From the NCBI RefSeq assembly GCF_000194155.1, contig NZ_GL877878.1:3725060-3789059 (forward strand): a stretch of DNA of 64,000 nt, in the 5' to 3' direction. A program made the translations under genes and the position numbers. A model generated the notes under the pieces. The model saw only the letters and a list, made by a program, of their open reading frames with translations, made no database searches and was not told the origin of the DNA. This stretch comes from Saccharopolyspora spinosa NRRL 18395. Lineage in GTDB: Bacteria > Actinomycetota > Actinomycetes > Mycobacteriales > Pseudonocardiaceae. Positions 20,603 through 28,422 of the stretch are shown here, in pieces; the stretch's first letter is position 1; each line of letters starts with the position of its first letter.

Positions 20603-21742
20603 ATGAGCGTCACCACGCACTGGTTCTTGCCCACCCACGGCGACGGAAGGTCCATTGTGGACCGTCCGCATGTCACGCCGACCGGGGCCGACACCCCGCG
20701 TCAGCCCGACATCGACTACCTGGCGCAGGTCGCGCAGGCCGCCGAGCACCTCGGTTTCACCGGAATGCTCACCCCCACCGGAACCTGGTGCCAGGACGCC
20801 TGGATCACCACGGCGGCGCTGCTGGCCCGCACCCAGCGGATCAAGTTCCTGGTGGCGTTCCGGCCCGGCTCGCTGACGCCGACGCTGGCGGCCCAGCTGG
20901 CCACCACCTACCAGCGGGTCTCCGGCGGGCGGCTGCTGCTCAACATCGTCACCGGCGGCGAATCCGTCGAGCAGCAGCGCTACGGCGACTGGCTGGACCA
21001 CGACCAGCGGTACGCCCGCACCGACGAGTTCCTCGCCGCGCTGCGCGGCATCTTCACCGGCGAGGCGCTCGACTTCGACGGCGAGCACTACCAGCTCCGC
21101 GGTGCCACCGCGTTCGAGGCGCCGGACCCGCAGCCCCCGCTGTACTTCGGGGGTTCCTCGGACGCCGCCCTGCCGGTGGCGGCGCGCCACGCCGACGTGC
21201 ACCTGACCTGGGGCGAGCCGCCGGGTGCGGTGGCCCGGAAGGTGCAGCGGCTGCGCGAGCTCGCCGCCGACGAGGGCCGCACCCTGCGGTTCGGCATCCG
21301 CGCCCACATCATCACCCGGGACACCAGCGCCGAGGCCTGGGCCACCGCGCAGAAGTTCGTCGACCAGATGGATCCGGTCGACGTGGCCCGCTCCCAGGCG
21401 AAGTTCGCGACCACCGAATCCGTCGGCCAGCGAAACATGGCCGCCCTGCACGGCGGTTTGCTGCGCGGCGACGCGCGGGAGCTGGAGATCCACCCCGGGC
21501 TGTGGGCGGGTGTCGGGCTGCTGCGCGGCGGCGCGGGCACCGCGTTCGTCGGAAGCCACGCCGAGGTCGCGGACCTGATCGAGGAGTACCACGCGGTGGA
21601 CATCGAGGAGTTCGTGCTGTCCGGCTACCCACACCTGGAAGAGGCGTACTGGTTCGGCGAAGGCGTGCACCCGGAACTGGCCCGCCGAGGCCTGCTCGCT
21701 TCGGCCGAGTCCCCGGCACCCGAACTGGCAACCGCCGGGTGA
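20603..21742 (+). CDS. ssuD: FMNH2-dependent alkanesulfonate monooxygenase-like (SsuD)
   Basis: A 379-residue LLM monooxygenase with SsuD features: MSVTTHWFLPTHGDGR, GFTGMLTPTGTWCQDAWITTAALL, FLVAFRPGSLTPTLAAQLATTYQRVSGGRLLLNIVTGG and LSGYPHLEEAYWFGEGVHPEL. It would use FMNH2 and oxygen to release sulfite from sulfonates. CGGGAGAAC lies upstream of the ATG at 20603. The gene follows a sulfonate-binding protein after 59 bases, so the two form a sulfur-scavenging unit; no flavin reductase gene is adjacent. Confidence 0.87.
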   Translation: MSVTTHWFLPTHGDGRSIVDRPHVTPTGADTPRQPDIDYLAQVAQAAEHLGFTGMLTPTGTWCQDAWITTAALLARTQRIKFLVAFRPGSLTPTLAAQLATTYQRVSGGRLLLNIVTGGESVEQQRYGDWLDHDQRYARTDEFLAALRGIFTGEALDFDGEHYQLRGATAFEAPDPQPPLYFGGSSDAALPVAARHADVHLTWGEPPGAVARKVQRLRELAADEGRTLRFGIRAHIITRDTSAEAWATAQKFVDQMDPVDVARSQAKFATTESVGQRNMAALHGGLLRGDARELEIHPGLWAGVGLLRGGAGTAFVGSHAEVADLIEEYHAVDIEEFVLSGYPHLEEAYWFGEGVHPELARRGLLASAESPAPELATAG

Positions 21743-21750
21743 CCTGACTC

Positions 21751-21768
21751 CAGTTTCAATGGAAATTG
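21751..21768. repeat. TTTCAAT-GAAA palindromic motif, site 1
   Basis: CAGTTTCAATGGAAATTG lies nine bases after the ssuD stop. It is a near-palindrome related to the perfect one at 48227-48244. An inverted relative (GATTTCCATTGAAATTGCGG) sits at 22096-22115, so hairpin element B is bracketed by the two. Confidence 0.6.
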
Positions 21769-21900
21769 CGGGAGATATCCACAACCTTCGGCGTGTCGTG
21801 GCCCGCCGCGCCGAAGATCCGCAATTTCAAGCCTTTTTCGTCCGGGTCGATCCGCAGCCACGACGCTGGAAGTCCCACGACGCAAGGTCGTCGCATGCAC

Positions 21901-22058
21901 CGAAGACGCGTAGCCCATCCCCGCAACCGGCATCGCTGCGGGTTCTCAGCTGCCTTCTCGCGAGAACAGCCCGGACGCCGCGTATCGGTCCATACACAAG
22001 TCCGGGATGCCACAGCCGAGAAGACCGCTGAGGTCCGCGACCCGCACCGCAACGCAAG
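21901..22058 (+). repeat. Dispersed hairpin element, copy B
   Basis: The most complete copy. Outer arms are CTCAGCTGCCTTCTCG (21945-21960) and CGAGAAGACCGCTGAG (22017-22032). Inner arms are CCCGGAC (21970-21976) and GTCCGGG (22000-22006), around a 23-base loop that begins GCCGCGTATCGG and ends CATACACAA. It ends with GCACCGCAACGCAAG. The inner arms differ from copy A at both sides in compensating fashion. It occupies most of the 480-bp gap between ssuD and the thiolase gene, and no gene is seen there. Confidence 0.8.
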
Positions 22059-22095
22059 AAGAGGCTGCAAAAACGCTCATTGAAACCAGGGCGTC

Positions 22096-22115
22096 GATTT
22101 CCATTGAAATTGCGG
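22096..22115. repeat. TTTCAAT-GAAA palindromic motif, site 2
   Basis: GATTTCCATTGAAATTGCGG, the reverse complement of most of the motif at 21751. It lies about 110 bases upstream of the thiolase start. It could be a regulator site or one end of a mobile repeat; no decision is possible from one window. Confidence 0.5.
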
Positions 22116-22221
22116 TCAGTGCGGTGTCTTGCGTGGTGGGGGGCGGGCGCGTCATCATGATGGGGAGATTTTGGACCACAGCGGTCCGAAATAACTCCGG
22201 TACCGCGCAGAGGAGGCAGCG

Positions 22222-23397
22222 TTGACGGTCTCCCCAGGACGCCAGCCGGTGATCGCCGGTCTGGGCATGACCGAACTGGGCAAGGTTTACGGCCGCACGG
22301 CGGGGCAGTTCGCCGCGGACGCCGTGCGGGCCGCCGTCGCCGACGCCGGGCTCAAACTGTCCGATGTGGACGGCATCCTCGCCAACTCCGGTGTGTCCGG
22401 CGGCGTCGACATCTGGACGCTGCAGCAGGAACTCCAGGTCCGCGACATGCGGCTGCTGACCGAGATGCAGGCGTTCGGCTCGTCGGCCGGCTCGATGCTC
22501 GCCTACGCCTCGATGGCCGTGCAATCCGGCATAGCCGACACCGTCGTGTGCGTGTTCGCCGACGCGCCCCGCCAGCCCGACAAGGGCAGCGCGGCCGCCT
22601 ACACCGGGCGGCGCAAGCTGGCCGGCTTCGAAGGCCTGCTCGGCGCAAGCGGCCTGACCAGTGTGAACGCCATGTACGCTCAGGCGGCCCGGCGGCACAT
22701 GAACACCTACGGGACCACCTCCGAGCAGCTCGGCGCGATCGCAGTGGCACAGCGCGAGTGGGCCGCGCGCAACCCGTTGGCGCAGTTGCGGGAACCGATC
22801 ACGCTCGCCGACCACCAAGCGTCGCGGATGATCGCCGACCCGTTGCGGATGCTGGACTGCTGCCTGGTCAGCAACGGCGGCATCGCCGTCCTGGTCACCT
22901 CCGCCGACCGCGCCGCCGACCTGCGGCAACCGCCGGTGCACGTGCTCGGCTTCGCGCAGTGCCACCCCAACTACCCGGCCGCGCGCGGCAGCCAATTCGG
23001 CCTGGTCAGCGGGGCGGCGCAGGCCGGTCCGGCCGCGTTGAAGATGGCCGGATTGTCGATCTCCGACGTCGACGTCGTCGAGCTGTACGACTGCTACACC
23101 TTCACGGTGCTGATCACGCTGGAGGACTACGGCTTCTGCGCCAAGGGCGAGGGCGGCGAGTTCGCCGCCTCCGGCGCGCTGGCGCCGGGCGGAACCCTGC
23201 CGGTCAACACCGGCGGCGGCCAGCTGTCCGCCTACTACATGTGGGGCATGACTCCGCTGTCCGAGGCGGTGATCCAGGCCCGCGGCCACGGCGGAGAACG
23301 GCAGGCACCGCGCAACGACGTGATCCTGGTCAGCGGCAACGGCGGCATCCTGGCCCACCACTCCACCGTCGTGCTCAGCCCGAACTCCCCCGATTAA
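22222..23397 (+). CDS. Thiolase-fold protein (lipid-transfer/acetyl-CoA acetyltransferase type)
   Basis: A 391-residue thiolase-like protein of the SCP2-thiolase group: PVIAGLGMTELGKVYGRTAGQFAADAVRAAVADAGL, LSDVDGILANSG, then DVVELYDCYTFTVLITLEDYGFCAKGEGGEF and GGQLSAYYMWGMTPLSEAVIQARG. The catalytic Cys and His positions of classical thiolases are not in their usual context, as in sterol side-chain lyases (Ltp2-like). The start is TTG at 22222 with AGGAGG five bases before it. The DUF35 partner gene follows, which matches the known Ltp/DUF35 complexes that cleave steroid or fatty side chains. Confidence 0.85.
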   Translation: MTVSPGRQPVIAGLGMTELGKVYGRTAGQFAADAVRAAVADAGLKLSDVDGILANSGVSGGVDIWTLQQELQVRDMRLLTEMQAFGSSAGSMLAYASMAVQSGIADTVVCVFADAPRQPDKGSAAAYTGRRKLAGFEGLLGASGLTSVNAMYAQAARRHMNTYGTTSEQLGAIAVAQREWAARNPLAQLREPITLADHQASRMIADPLRMLDCCLVSNGGIAVLVTSADRAADLRQPPVHVLGFAQCHPNYPAARGSQFGLVSGAAQAGPAALKMAGLSISDVDVVELYDCYTFTVLITLEDYGFCAKGEGGEFAASGALAPGGTLPVNTGGGQLSAYYMWGMTPLSEAVIQARGHGGERQAPRNDVILVSGNGGILAHHSTVVLSPNSPD

Positions 23398-23499
23398 AGA
23401 GTGCTTCAAAGTGGTTTGCGTAGCGGTGCGGGTAGCGGAACCTCAAGCGGCTACCGCCGCTTATGGAAAAGACCATCGCTGAATCCTTCTGGAGGAACC

Positions 23500-23874
23500 G
23501 TGATCTCGGTTGCCCGCAACGAGGCGTCCGCCGCGTTCTTCGACGGCAGCGCCCGCGGCGAACTGCTCGTCCGGCGCTGCTCGCGGTGCGCGCCGGTCAT
23601 CGCGCCCAACGTGCCGCAGTGTCCGGCCTGCGGCTCCACCGAGCTCAGCTGGGAACCCGCGAGCGGTGCCGCGACGCTGGTGACCTGGACCGTGGTGCCC
23701 GTTCCCGGCGGCGGCCACGTCGTCGCCGGCATCGTCGAGCTCGCCGAAGGGCCTTGGCTGCACGCCCGGATCCTCGACGTCGCCCCCGAGGACCTCGCCG
23801 AGGGAATCGCGCTCGGCGTGGGCTTCGAGCGGCACGAGGACGGCGAAGCCGTGCCGGTTTTCCACGCCGCCTGA
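23500..23874 (+). CDS. DUF35 zinc-ribbon/OB-fold protein, partner of the thiolase-like protein
   Basis: A 124-residue protein with an N-terminal helix, a rubredoxin-like zinc ribbon (LLVRRCSRCAPVIAPNVPQCPACGST) and an OB-fold (ATLVTWTVVPVPGGGHVVAGIVELAEGPWLHARIL). DUF35 proteins pair with thiolase-like or hydratase subunits and are needed for their activity. The GTG at 23500 follows CTGGAGGAACC, a good ribosome site. It lies 100 bases after the thiolase stop and is probably cotranscribed. Confidence 0.85.
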   Translation: MISVARNEASAAFFDGSARGELLVRRCSRCAPVIAPNVPQCPACGSTELSWEPASGAATLVTWTVVPVPGGGHVVAGIVELAEGPWLHARILDVAPEDLAEGIALGVGFERHEDGEAVPVFHAA

Positions 23875-23892
23875 CCGGAGGCCGCTTCACAG

Positions 23893-24376
23893 GCCTTGCT
23901 GTGGGACCACTGCGGAACCCGCGAGCTGCTCGCGCGTTGGCGCGCGGGACGCGACCGGCTGCTGGCCGTGCTCACCGCCGACCCGGCCGACGGTCGCCTG
24001 GTCTGGAACGGGCCGCCGATGAAGCCCGCGTCGATGGCCACCGCGCGGATCACGGAGACCTGGGCACACGGCCAGGGCGTCGCCGACGCCCTCGGCGTCA
24101 CGCGCGAACCCACCGCCGCGGCTGCGCCGCATCGCGCACCTGGGCGTGCGAACCTTCGGATTCTCCTTCAGCGCCAAGGATATTCCCGTCCCGGGTGCGC
24201 CGCCGCAGACCCGAATCAGCGGCCCGGCGCTGGACTTCTGCCTTCTGGTGACGCAGCGTCGGCACCGCGACGACCTGGCGATCACCGCCGTCGGCGACAC
24301 CGCGCGCCAGTGGCTGACGGTCGCGCAGGCCCCCGCCGGTACACCCGGCGCCGGCCGCGCTCCGATCGGTTCGTGA
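23893..24376 (+). pseudogene. TIGR03084-like metal-binding/maleylpyruvate isomerase-fold protein, broken
   Basis: The first frame reads [64 protein letters not shown]. The next frame continues [61 protein letters not shown]. This is the TIGR03084 family (DinB/mycothiol-isomerase fold, with the metal-site ETWAHGQ helix). The N-terminal part is missing, a frameshift lies near 24115 and about 25 residues are lost before SGPALDF. Family members often accompany lipid-degradation genes, which fits the neighbouring thiolase pair. Confidence 0.75.
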
Positions 24377-24457
24377 GCGCTTGCGCCGGTGACAACCGGT
24401 ATCACCACTCAGAGCGGGGTCGTGAGCGAATATTCCGGTAATAACCAGAAGATTCGC

Positions 24458-24700
24458 TCACGCGCGCGGCGCGGCCAGCGCGATGTCGTCCGGGCGGACC
24501 GGCACCCGGCCCAGCGCCAGACCAGTCGCGTCACGCAACGCGTTGACGATCGCCGGGGTGGACGACAAGATTGGCGGCTCGCCGACTCCGTTCAGGCGGT
24601 ACGGCGAATCCGGGTGCGGGAACTCCTGCAGCGAGATCGGCATCGGTGACACGTCGATGATGGCCGGGATCGGGTAGACGGTGAACGACGGTTGCGCAGC
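24458..24700 (-). pseudogene. C-terminal fragment of a xanthine-dehydrogenase-family molybdenum subunit
   Basis: The reverse strand reads TVYPIPAIIDVSPMPISLQEFPHPDSPYRLNGVGEPPILSSTPAIVNALRDATGLALGRVPVRPDDIALAAPRA before the stop at 24458. The GVGEP segment with the surrounding residues is the extreme C-terminus of molybdopterin-binding subunits (it carries the catalytic Glu region). Nothing of the other ~700 residues is found. A stray XdhC pseudogene and an intact orphan large subunit elsewhere in the window suggest loss of a former molybdoenzyme cluster. Confidence 0.75.
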
Positions 24701-24828
24701 CTGCCGTTTACGTCGAGCAAAATCCTGCACGGCCTCGGTTTCGGCCGCTCAAGTCCCGTGAGCGCTTTCCGGTGCCATAGCCTGCCGTAGCCCCCAGAAA
24801 CACTCACGGATGCGCTTTGTCTTTTGAA

Positions 24829-24921
24829 GCGCAGCTGCCTGGCCCACTACGCGGCTCGCACCGCCGCGGGTTCTCAGACGTCGATGGCGTCTGGGGTCCG
24901 CCACCCGCACCGCCACGCAAA
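24829..24921 (+). repeat. Dispersed hairpin element, copy C (internally deleted)
   Basis: It keeps the 5' section (GCGCAGCTGCCTGGCCCAC), GCGGGTTCTCAGACG and the 3' end GGGGTCCGCCACCCGCACCG. The inner hairpin and loop are absent; instead CAGACG (24875-24880) pairs directly with CGTCTG (24888-24893). A shortened copy of this kind suggests a non-autonomous element. Confidence 0.7.
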
Positions 24922-24939
24922 ACTCCCCTGGCGAACAGA

Positions 24940-26043
24940 TCATCCTGGGTTCAGGCCTAGCCGGTGGGAGATCCACGGCAGGGCGTCGGCGAAGGCCGTG
25001 CGCCAGACGTCGAAGGTGTGCTCGCCGCCGGGGATCATCACCAGCTCGGTGTCGATCCCAGCCAGGCGGGACAGCTCGGCTAGCCGGTGCACGGCCGCTC
25101 GCGGTTCCGGGTCGTTGTCGCCGACCACGAAGAAGCCGTGCAGTCCGGGAAACCTGCGGTGGGTCAGCAGCCAGGACGGCTCGTGGGCGTCGAAATCCTG
25201 CTGCGAGCCGCCGAACAACGCATCGGCAGCCCCCGCCGGGTCGTTCACGTCGCCATCGCGCGGGCCGAGCAAGCCGCCGAAGTCCCCGAAAGTCGCGAAC
25301 ACATCGGGACGGCGCAACGCGAGCATGATCGCGCAGCTGCCGCCTTCACTGAGCCCCGCCACCGCCCAGTCCCGTCCGGGATCGCGGGTGAGGAACCTGC
25401 TCTGCACCAACCGGGGGACGTCCTCGGTCAGGTAGGTCTCGGCGTTGCCGCGTGCGCTGTCGACGCATTCGGTGTCCGCGAAGACGCCGCCGTTGACATC
25501 GGGGATCACGACGATCGGCGCGACGCCACCGTGCTGGGCCGCCCACCCGTCGGCGGTCCGCTGCGCCGCTCCGCCGTCCAGCCAGTCCGTCGGGCTGCCC
25601 GGAGTGCCGTGCAGCAGGACGATCACCGGCAACCTCGGCCGCGGGCTGGCGAACCACGCGGGCGGCAGGTACACGTTGGCCGGGCGTGCCTGGAATCCCG
25701 AGGCCCGGCCCGGGATGTCGACGGTGACCACGATGCCGGACGCCGGAGGTGCCATCTGGGCGTTGAGCATCGCCAGCGAACCCTCGCTCTCCTCAGCCAC
25801 CCCGAGCGCCTGGGCGAGCGTCAGGTAGTAGCCGAAGTACGCGTTCACCCCGACCAACGCGTTCAGCGCGAGCGCGGCCACGACGAGCGGGACGAGCAGC
25901 CAGCGCGCAGCGCGGTCGCGGAACCGCCACACCAGCACCACGAGCAACAGCAGCGCTGCGGCCAGCAGCAGCGTGCGCACCGGCCAAAAGTCGATCAGTG
26001 AGAGATCCGCACAGAAATCGGCCAACCACCGCATTTCCGGCAA
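24940..26043 (-). CDS. Membrane-anchored alpha/beta hydrolase (esterase D / mycolyltransferase-like)
   Basis: A 367-residue protein. Two or three N-terminal membrane segments (LLLAAALLLLVVLVWRF and LLVPLVVAALALNALVGV) precede an extracytoplasmic alpha/beta hydrolase domain: LPVIVLLHGTPGSPTDWLDGG, nucleophile elbow GLSEGGSCAIMLAL, and catalytic His in MIPGGEHTFDVWRTAF. The fold resembles esterase D and antigen-85-type acyltransferases, which act on cell-envelope esters. It is divergently transcribed from a paralogue at 26186, with the same GVN-Y-GY motif after the membrane segment. Confidence 0.85.
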   Translation of the reverse strand: MPEMRWLADFCADLSLIDFWPVRTLLLAAALLLLVVLVWRFRDRAARWLLVPLVVAALALNALVGVNAYFGYYLTLAQALGVAEESEGSLAMLNAQMAPPASGIVVTVDIPGRASGFQARPANVYLPPAWFASPRPRLPVIVLLHGTPGSPTDWLDGGAAQRTADGWAAQHGGVAPIVVIPDVNGGVFADTECVDSARGNAETYLTEDVPRLVQSRFLTRDPGRDWAVAGLSEGGSCAIMLALRRPDVFATFGDFGGLLGPRDGDVNDPAGAADALFGGSQQDFDAHEPSWLLTHRRFPGLHGFFVVGDNDPEPRAAVHRLAELSRLAGIDTELVMIPGGEHTFDVWRTAFADALPWISHRLGLNPG

Positions 26044-26185
26044 CCTCCCATCATCCCGACACCGACCAATGTAAACGCCCGCCAGCGTACCGGGGATTTT
26101 GCCGGAACGAACCGGAAAACCGGTTCATACGGACGAAATCGCCGGACAGCACAGCGATTCCACCCGATGGGTAATAATCGTCTTC

Positions 26186-27319
26186 GTGCGGGTGGCATTG
26201 ACGAGTGGCATAGGCACGGGACCGCAGCTCCCCGCTTCGGTCACCGAACAGGCGGGCGGGCGCAGTCCACTGGAGTCCGTGGTGCTGGTGGGGATGCTCG
26301 CAGTGCTGACCATCGGCGCGATCGTGGTCGTGAAGCGGCGAAAATTGCGCAGAATCGCCTATTCCGTCCCGGTTCTGCTGGCGCTGCTGACGTGCGCGGC
26401 CGGGGTCAACAGCTACGTCGGCTACGTTCGGTCGTTCGACGACCTCGGTCGGTTGCTGATGCTCGCCAGCGGCGGCAACAGCGACACCGAACCAACTGCG
26501 GTGCAGCCGAACCTGGTGCCGGGCGGCGTGCGGGTGACCGACGTCTCGCTGCCCGATCCGCGGCTGGGCATCCCGACCGGCCGCACCCGGGTGCTACTGC
26601 CGCCCGGATACGACGACCCAGCGCGGGCCAATGAGCGCTATCCGGTGGTCTACCTCGTGCACGGCTACCCCAGCGGCGGCCCGGACGACTGGCTCGGCCC
26701 AGGTGGCGCGGTGCAGACCCTGCAGTCGCTGTCGGACGCCCGCGCCGTGGGGCCGATGATCGTCGTCGCGGTGGACGCCACCGCGGGCACCGGAACCGAC
26801 TGGGAGTGCCTGAACGTGCCGGGCGGCCCGCAGCTCGAGTCGTACCTGACCACGACCGTGCCGCAAGCGATCGACGCCCGGTTCCGCACGCTCCCCGACC
26901 GGGGCGACCGGGCGATCGGCGGGATGAGCGGCGGCGCGTTCTGCGCGCTGAACCTGGCGCTGCGCAACCAGAACACCTACTCGGTGATCCTGGCCAGCGA
27001 GCCCTACGACGACCCCGAAACCACCTTGCTGGACGGCCACCCCGACCTGCTGCGCGCCAACACCCCGCGCGAGTACCTCCCGACGCTGCCGCTGACGCGA
27101 CCGCTCTCGGTGATGCTGCACGCCGGTGTCGTCGCGCACTCCGACGTCGACCTCGCCTACCGGCTCGGCGACCAGCTCGCCGCTAACGGTGCGAACGTCG
27201 CGGTGCGCACCGAACCGGGCGAATGGCACACGTGGCGCAACGCCCGCATCGGCCTGCCCTACCTGCTGACCTTCGCCGCAGAGAACTTCACCGCCGACCA
27301 ACCACCGGAACACCACTGA
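26186..27319 (+). CDS. Membrane-anchored alpha/beta hydrolase (esterase D-like), paralogue
   Basis: About 377 residues. Hydrophobic segments SVVLVGMLAVLTIGAIVVV and YSVPVLLALLTCAAGVNSYVGYV are followed by a hydrolase domain: YPVVYLVHGYPSGGPDDWLG, nucleophile elbow GGMSGGAFCALNLAL and His in TEPGEWHTWRNARIGLPYLL. It resembles the divergent gene at 24940, so the two probably arose by duplication and inversion. The GTG at 26186 is a guess; the frame is open back to an ATG at 26099 and no clear ribosome site decides. It is expected to act on the outer membrane face or cell wall. Confidence 0.8.
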   Translation: MRVALTSGIGTGPQLPASVTEQAGGRSPLESVVLVGMLAVLTIGAIVVVKRRKLRRIAYSVPVLLALLTCAAGVNSYVGYVRSFDDLGRLLMLASGGNSDTEPTAVQPNLVPGGVRVTDVSLPDPRLGIPTGRTRVLLPPGYDDPARANERYPVVYLVHGYPSGGPDDWLGPGGAVQTLQSLSDARAVGPMIVVAVDATAGTGTDWECLNVPGGPQLESYLTTTVPQAIDARFRTLPDRGDRAIGGMSGGAFCALNLALRNQNTYSVILASEPYDDPETTLLDGHPDLLRANTPREYLPTLPLTRPLSVMLHAGVVAHSDVDLAYRLGDQLAANGANVAVRTEPGEWHTWRNARIGLPYLLTFAAENFTADQPPEHH

Positions 27320-27473
27320 TAGAACCACCGTTTCCGCACGTCAAAGCCCACGAGCGCGTCTAGTCGTCATGTCGGTTCCCCGGGATGCGGCGTTGTCACG
27401 GCGCCGCTCGTGCCTCGAAGCACCAAGGCCCTTAACACGCCCTCGCGGGGCCGGGCAATGCCGGTGATGGGTC

Positions 27474-27530
27474 TGAGGCGAACGGACTGTTCGCCTCACC
27501 TATTGACGCGAACAGTCCGTTCGCTTCACA
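27474..27530. repeat. REP-like palindrome, copy 3
   Basis: The left arm TGAGGCGAACGGACTGTTCG and right arm CGAACAGTCCGTTCGCTTCA pair almost completely around CCTCACCTATTGACG. It is the best-preserved copy of the family and is followed 33 bases later by copy 4. Confidence 0.85.
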
Positions 27531-27562
27531 CCAACAACCCAGCACCCAGAACTCGAGTGAAC

Positions 27563-27617
27563 GAAGTGAACGGACTGTTCGTCACGCCTATTGACGCGAA
27601 CAGTCCGTTCGCTTCAC
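27563..27617. repeat. REP-like palindrome, copy 4
   Basis: Same family as copy 3 (AAGTGAACGGACTGTTCGTC ... GCGAACAGTCCGTTCGCTTC), sharing CTATTGACGCGAACAG with it. Its right arm is also the first part of the 247-bp tandem duplication. Confidence 0.85.
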
Positions 27618-28088
27618 ACCAACGACGCGCGGGTACACCGCCGCCCCACAACGAGTTCCCAAGCGAGCCCTTCGGCACCCAGAAACACCCGCGGATCCTG
27701 AGCAGTGGGAACGGCGGCCGATTCGGGGCGTAGCCACCGGGGCCAAGCGCCGTTGTCGGTGCGCGCGGTCACAATCTGCCAATTTGGTTCCGCCCATTAA
27801 CGCGTCGGACGAACGACGAGCGAGATCGCCGAGTTCCGCAGCGCGAACAGTCCGTTCGCTTCACACCAACGACGCGCGGGTACACCGCCGCCCCACAACG
27901 AGTTCCCAAGCGAGCCCTTCGGCACCCAGAAACACCCGCGGATCCTGAGCAGTGGGAACGGCGGCCGATTCGGGGCGTAGCCACCGGGGCCAAGCGCCGT
28001 TGTCGGTGCGCGCGGTCACAATCTGCCAATTTGGTTCCGCCCATTAACGCGTCGGACGAACGACGAGCGAGATCGCCGAGTTCCGCAG
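27595..28088. repeat. 247-bp perfect tandem duplication
   Basis: Two adjacent copies (27595-27841 and 27842-28088) with no visible mismatch. Each starts with the right arm of a REP-like palindrome (CGCGAACAGTCCGTTC) and ends in the decayed 5' end of the MmcQ/YjbR-like pseudogene. Complete identity implies a very recent event. No gene is carried. The rest of the 27320-28050 gap holds only repeats. Confidence 0.92.
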
Positions 28089-28422
28089 TCTGGCGCTGGC
28101 TCGCGCTGCCGGAGACGACGGAAGACACACACTTCCGCATGCCCGCCTTCGCGGTGCGAGGCAAGAGCTTCGCCTCGATCGACGAGGACGGCGACCACGT
28201 GATGCTCTCGCTCGCCGAAGTCGAGGCGCAGGCCGCAGCCACCGCAGATGCCGGCATCGTCGAGGAGGTGCGACGCTTCGACAAGCCGATCGGGATCCGG
28301 TCCGGGTCGGCATCGCACGGATCCCGACCGTGCGGCTGGTCGAGCTGGTCGAGCTGGTCGAGCTCGCGTGGCGGCACAAGGCGCCGAAGCGGCTCAGCGC
28401 CGAGCGGCGAGATCCGCCCTGA
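28047..28422 (+). pseudogene. MmcQ/YjbR-type DNA-binding-fold protein, frameshifted
   Basis: WLALPETTEDTHFRMPAFAVRGKSFASIDEDGDHVMLSLAEVEAQ is typical of the MmcQ/YjbR family. After a frameshift near 28295 it continues RVGIARIPTVRLVELVELVELAWRHKAPKRLSAERRDPP to a stop at 28420-28422. The triplicated VEL comes from three copies of CTGGTCGAG (28330-28356). Another frameshift separates EFRSLAL from LALPETTED at the 5' end. The 5' part was copied in the 247-bp duplication. The 3' end overlaps the convergent lysX stop by 29 bases. Confidence 0.7.

Noticed and set aside
25087..26001. Plus-strand 304-codon frame opposite the first membrane esterase
   Set aside because: Its composition is antisense-like and the minus frame holds the hydrolase motifs and membrane segments.
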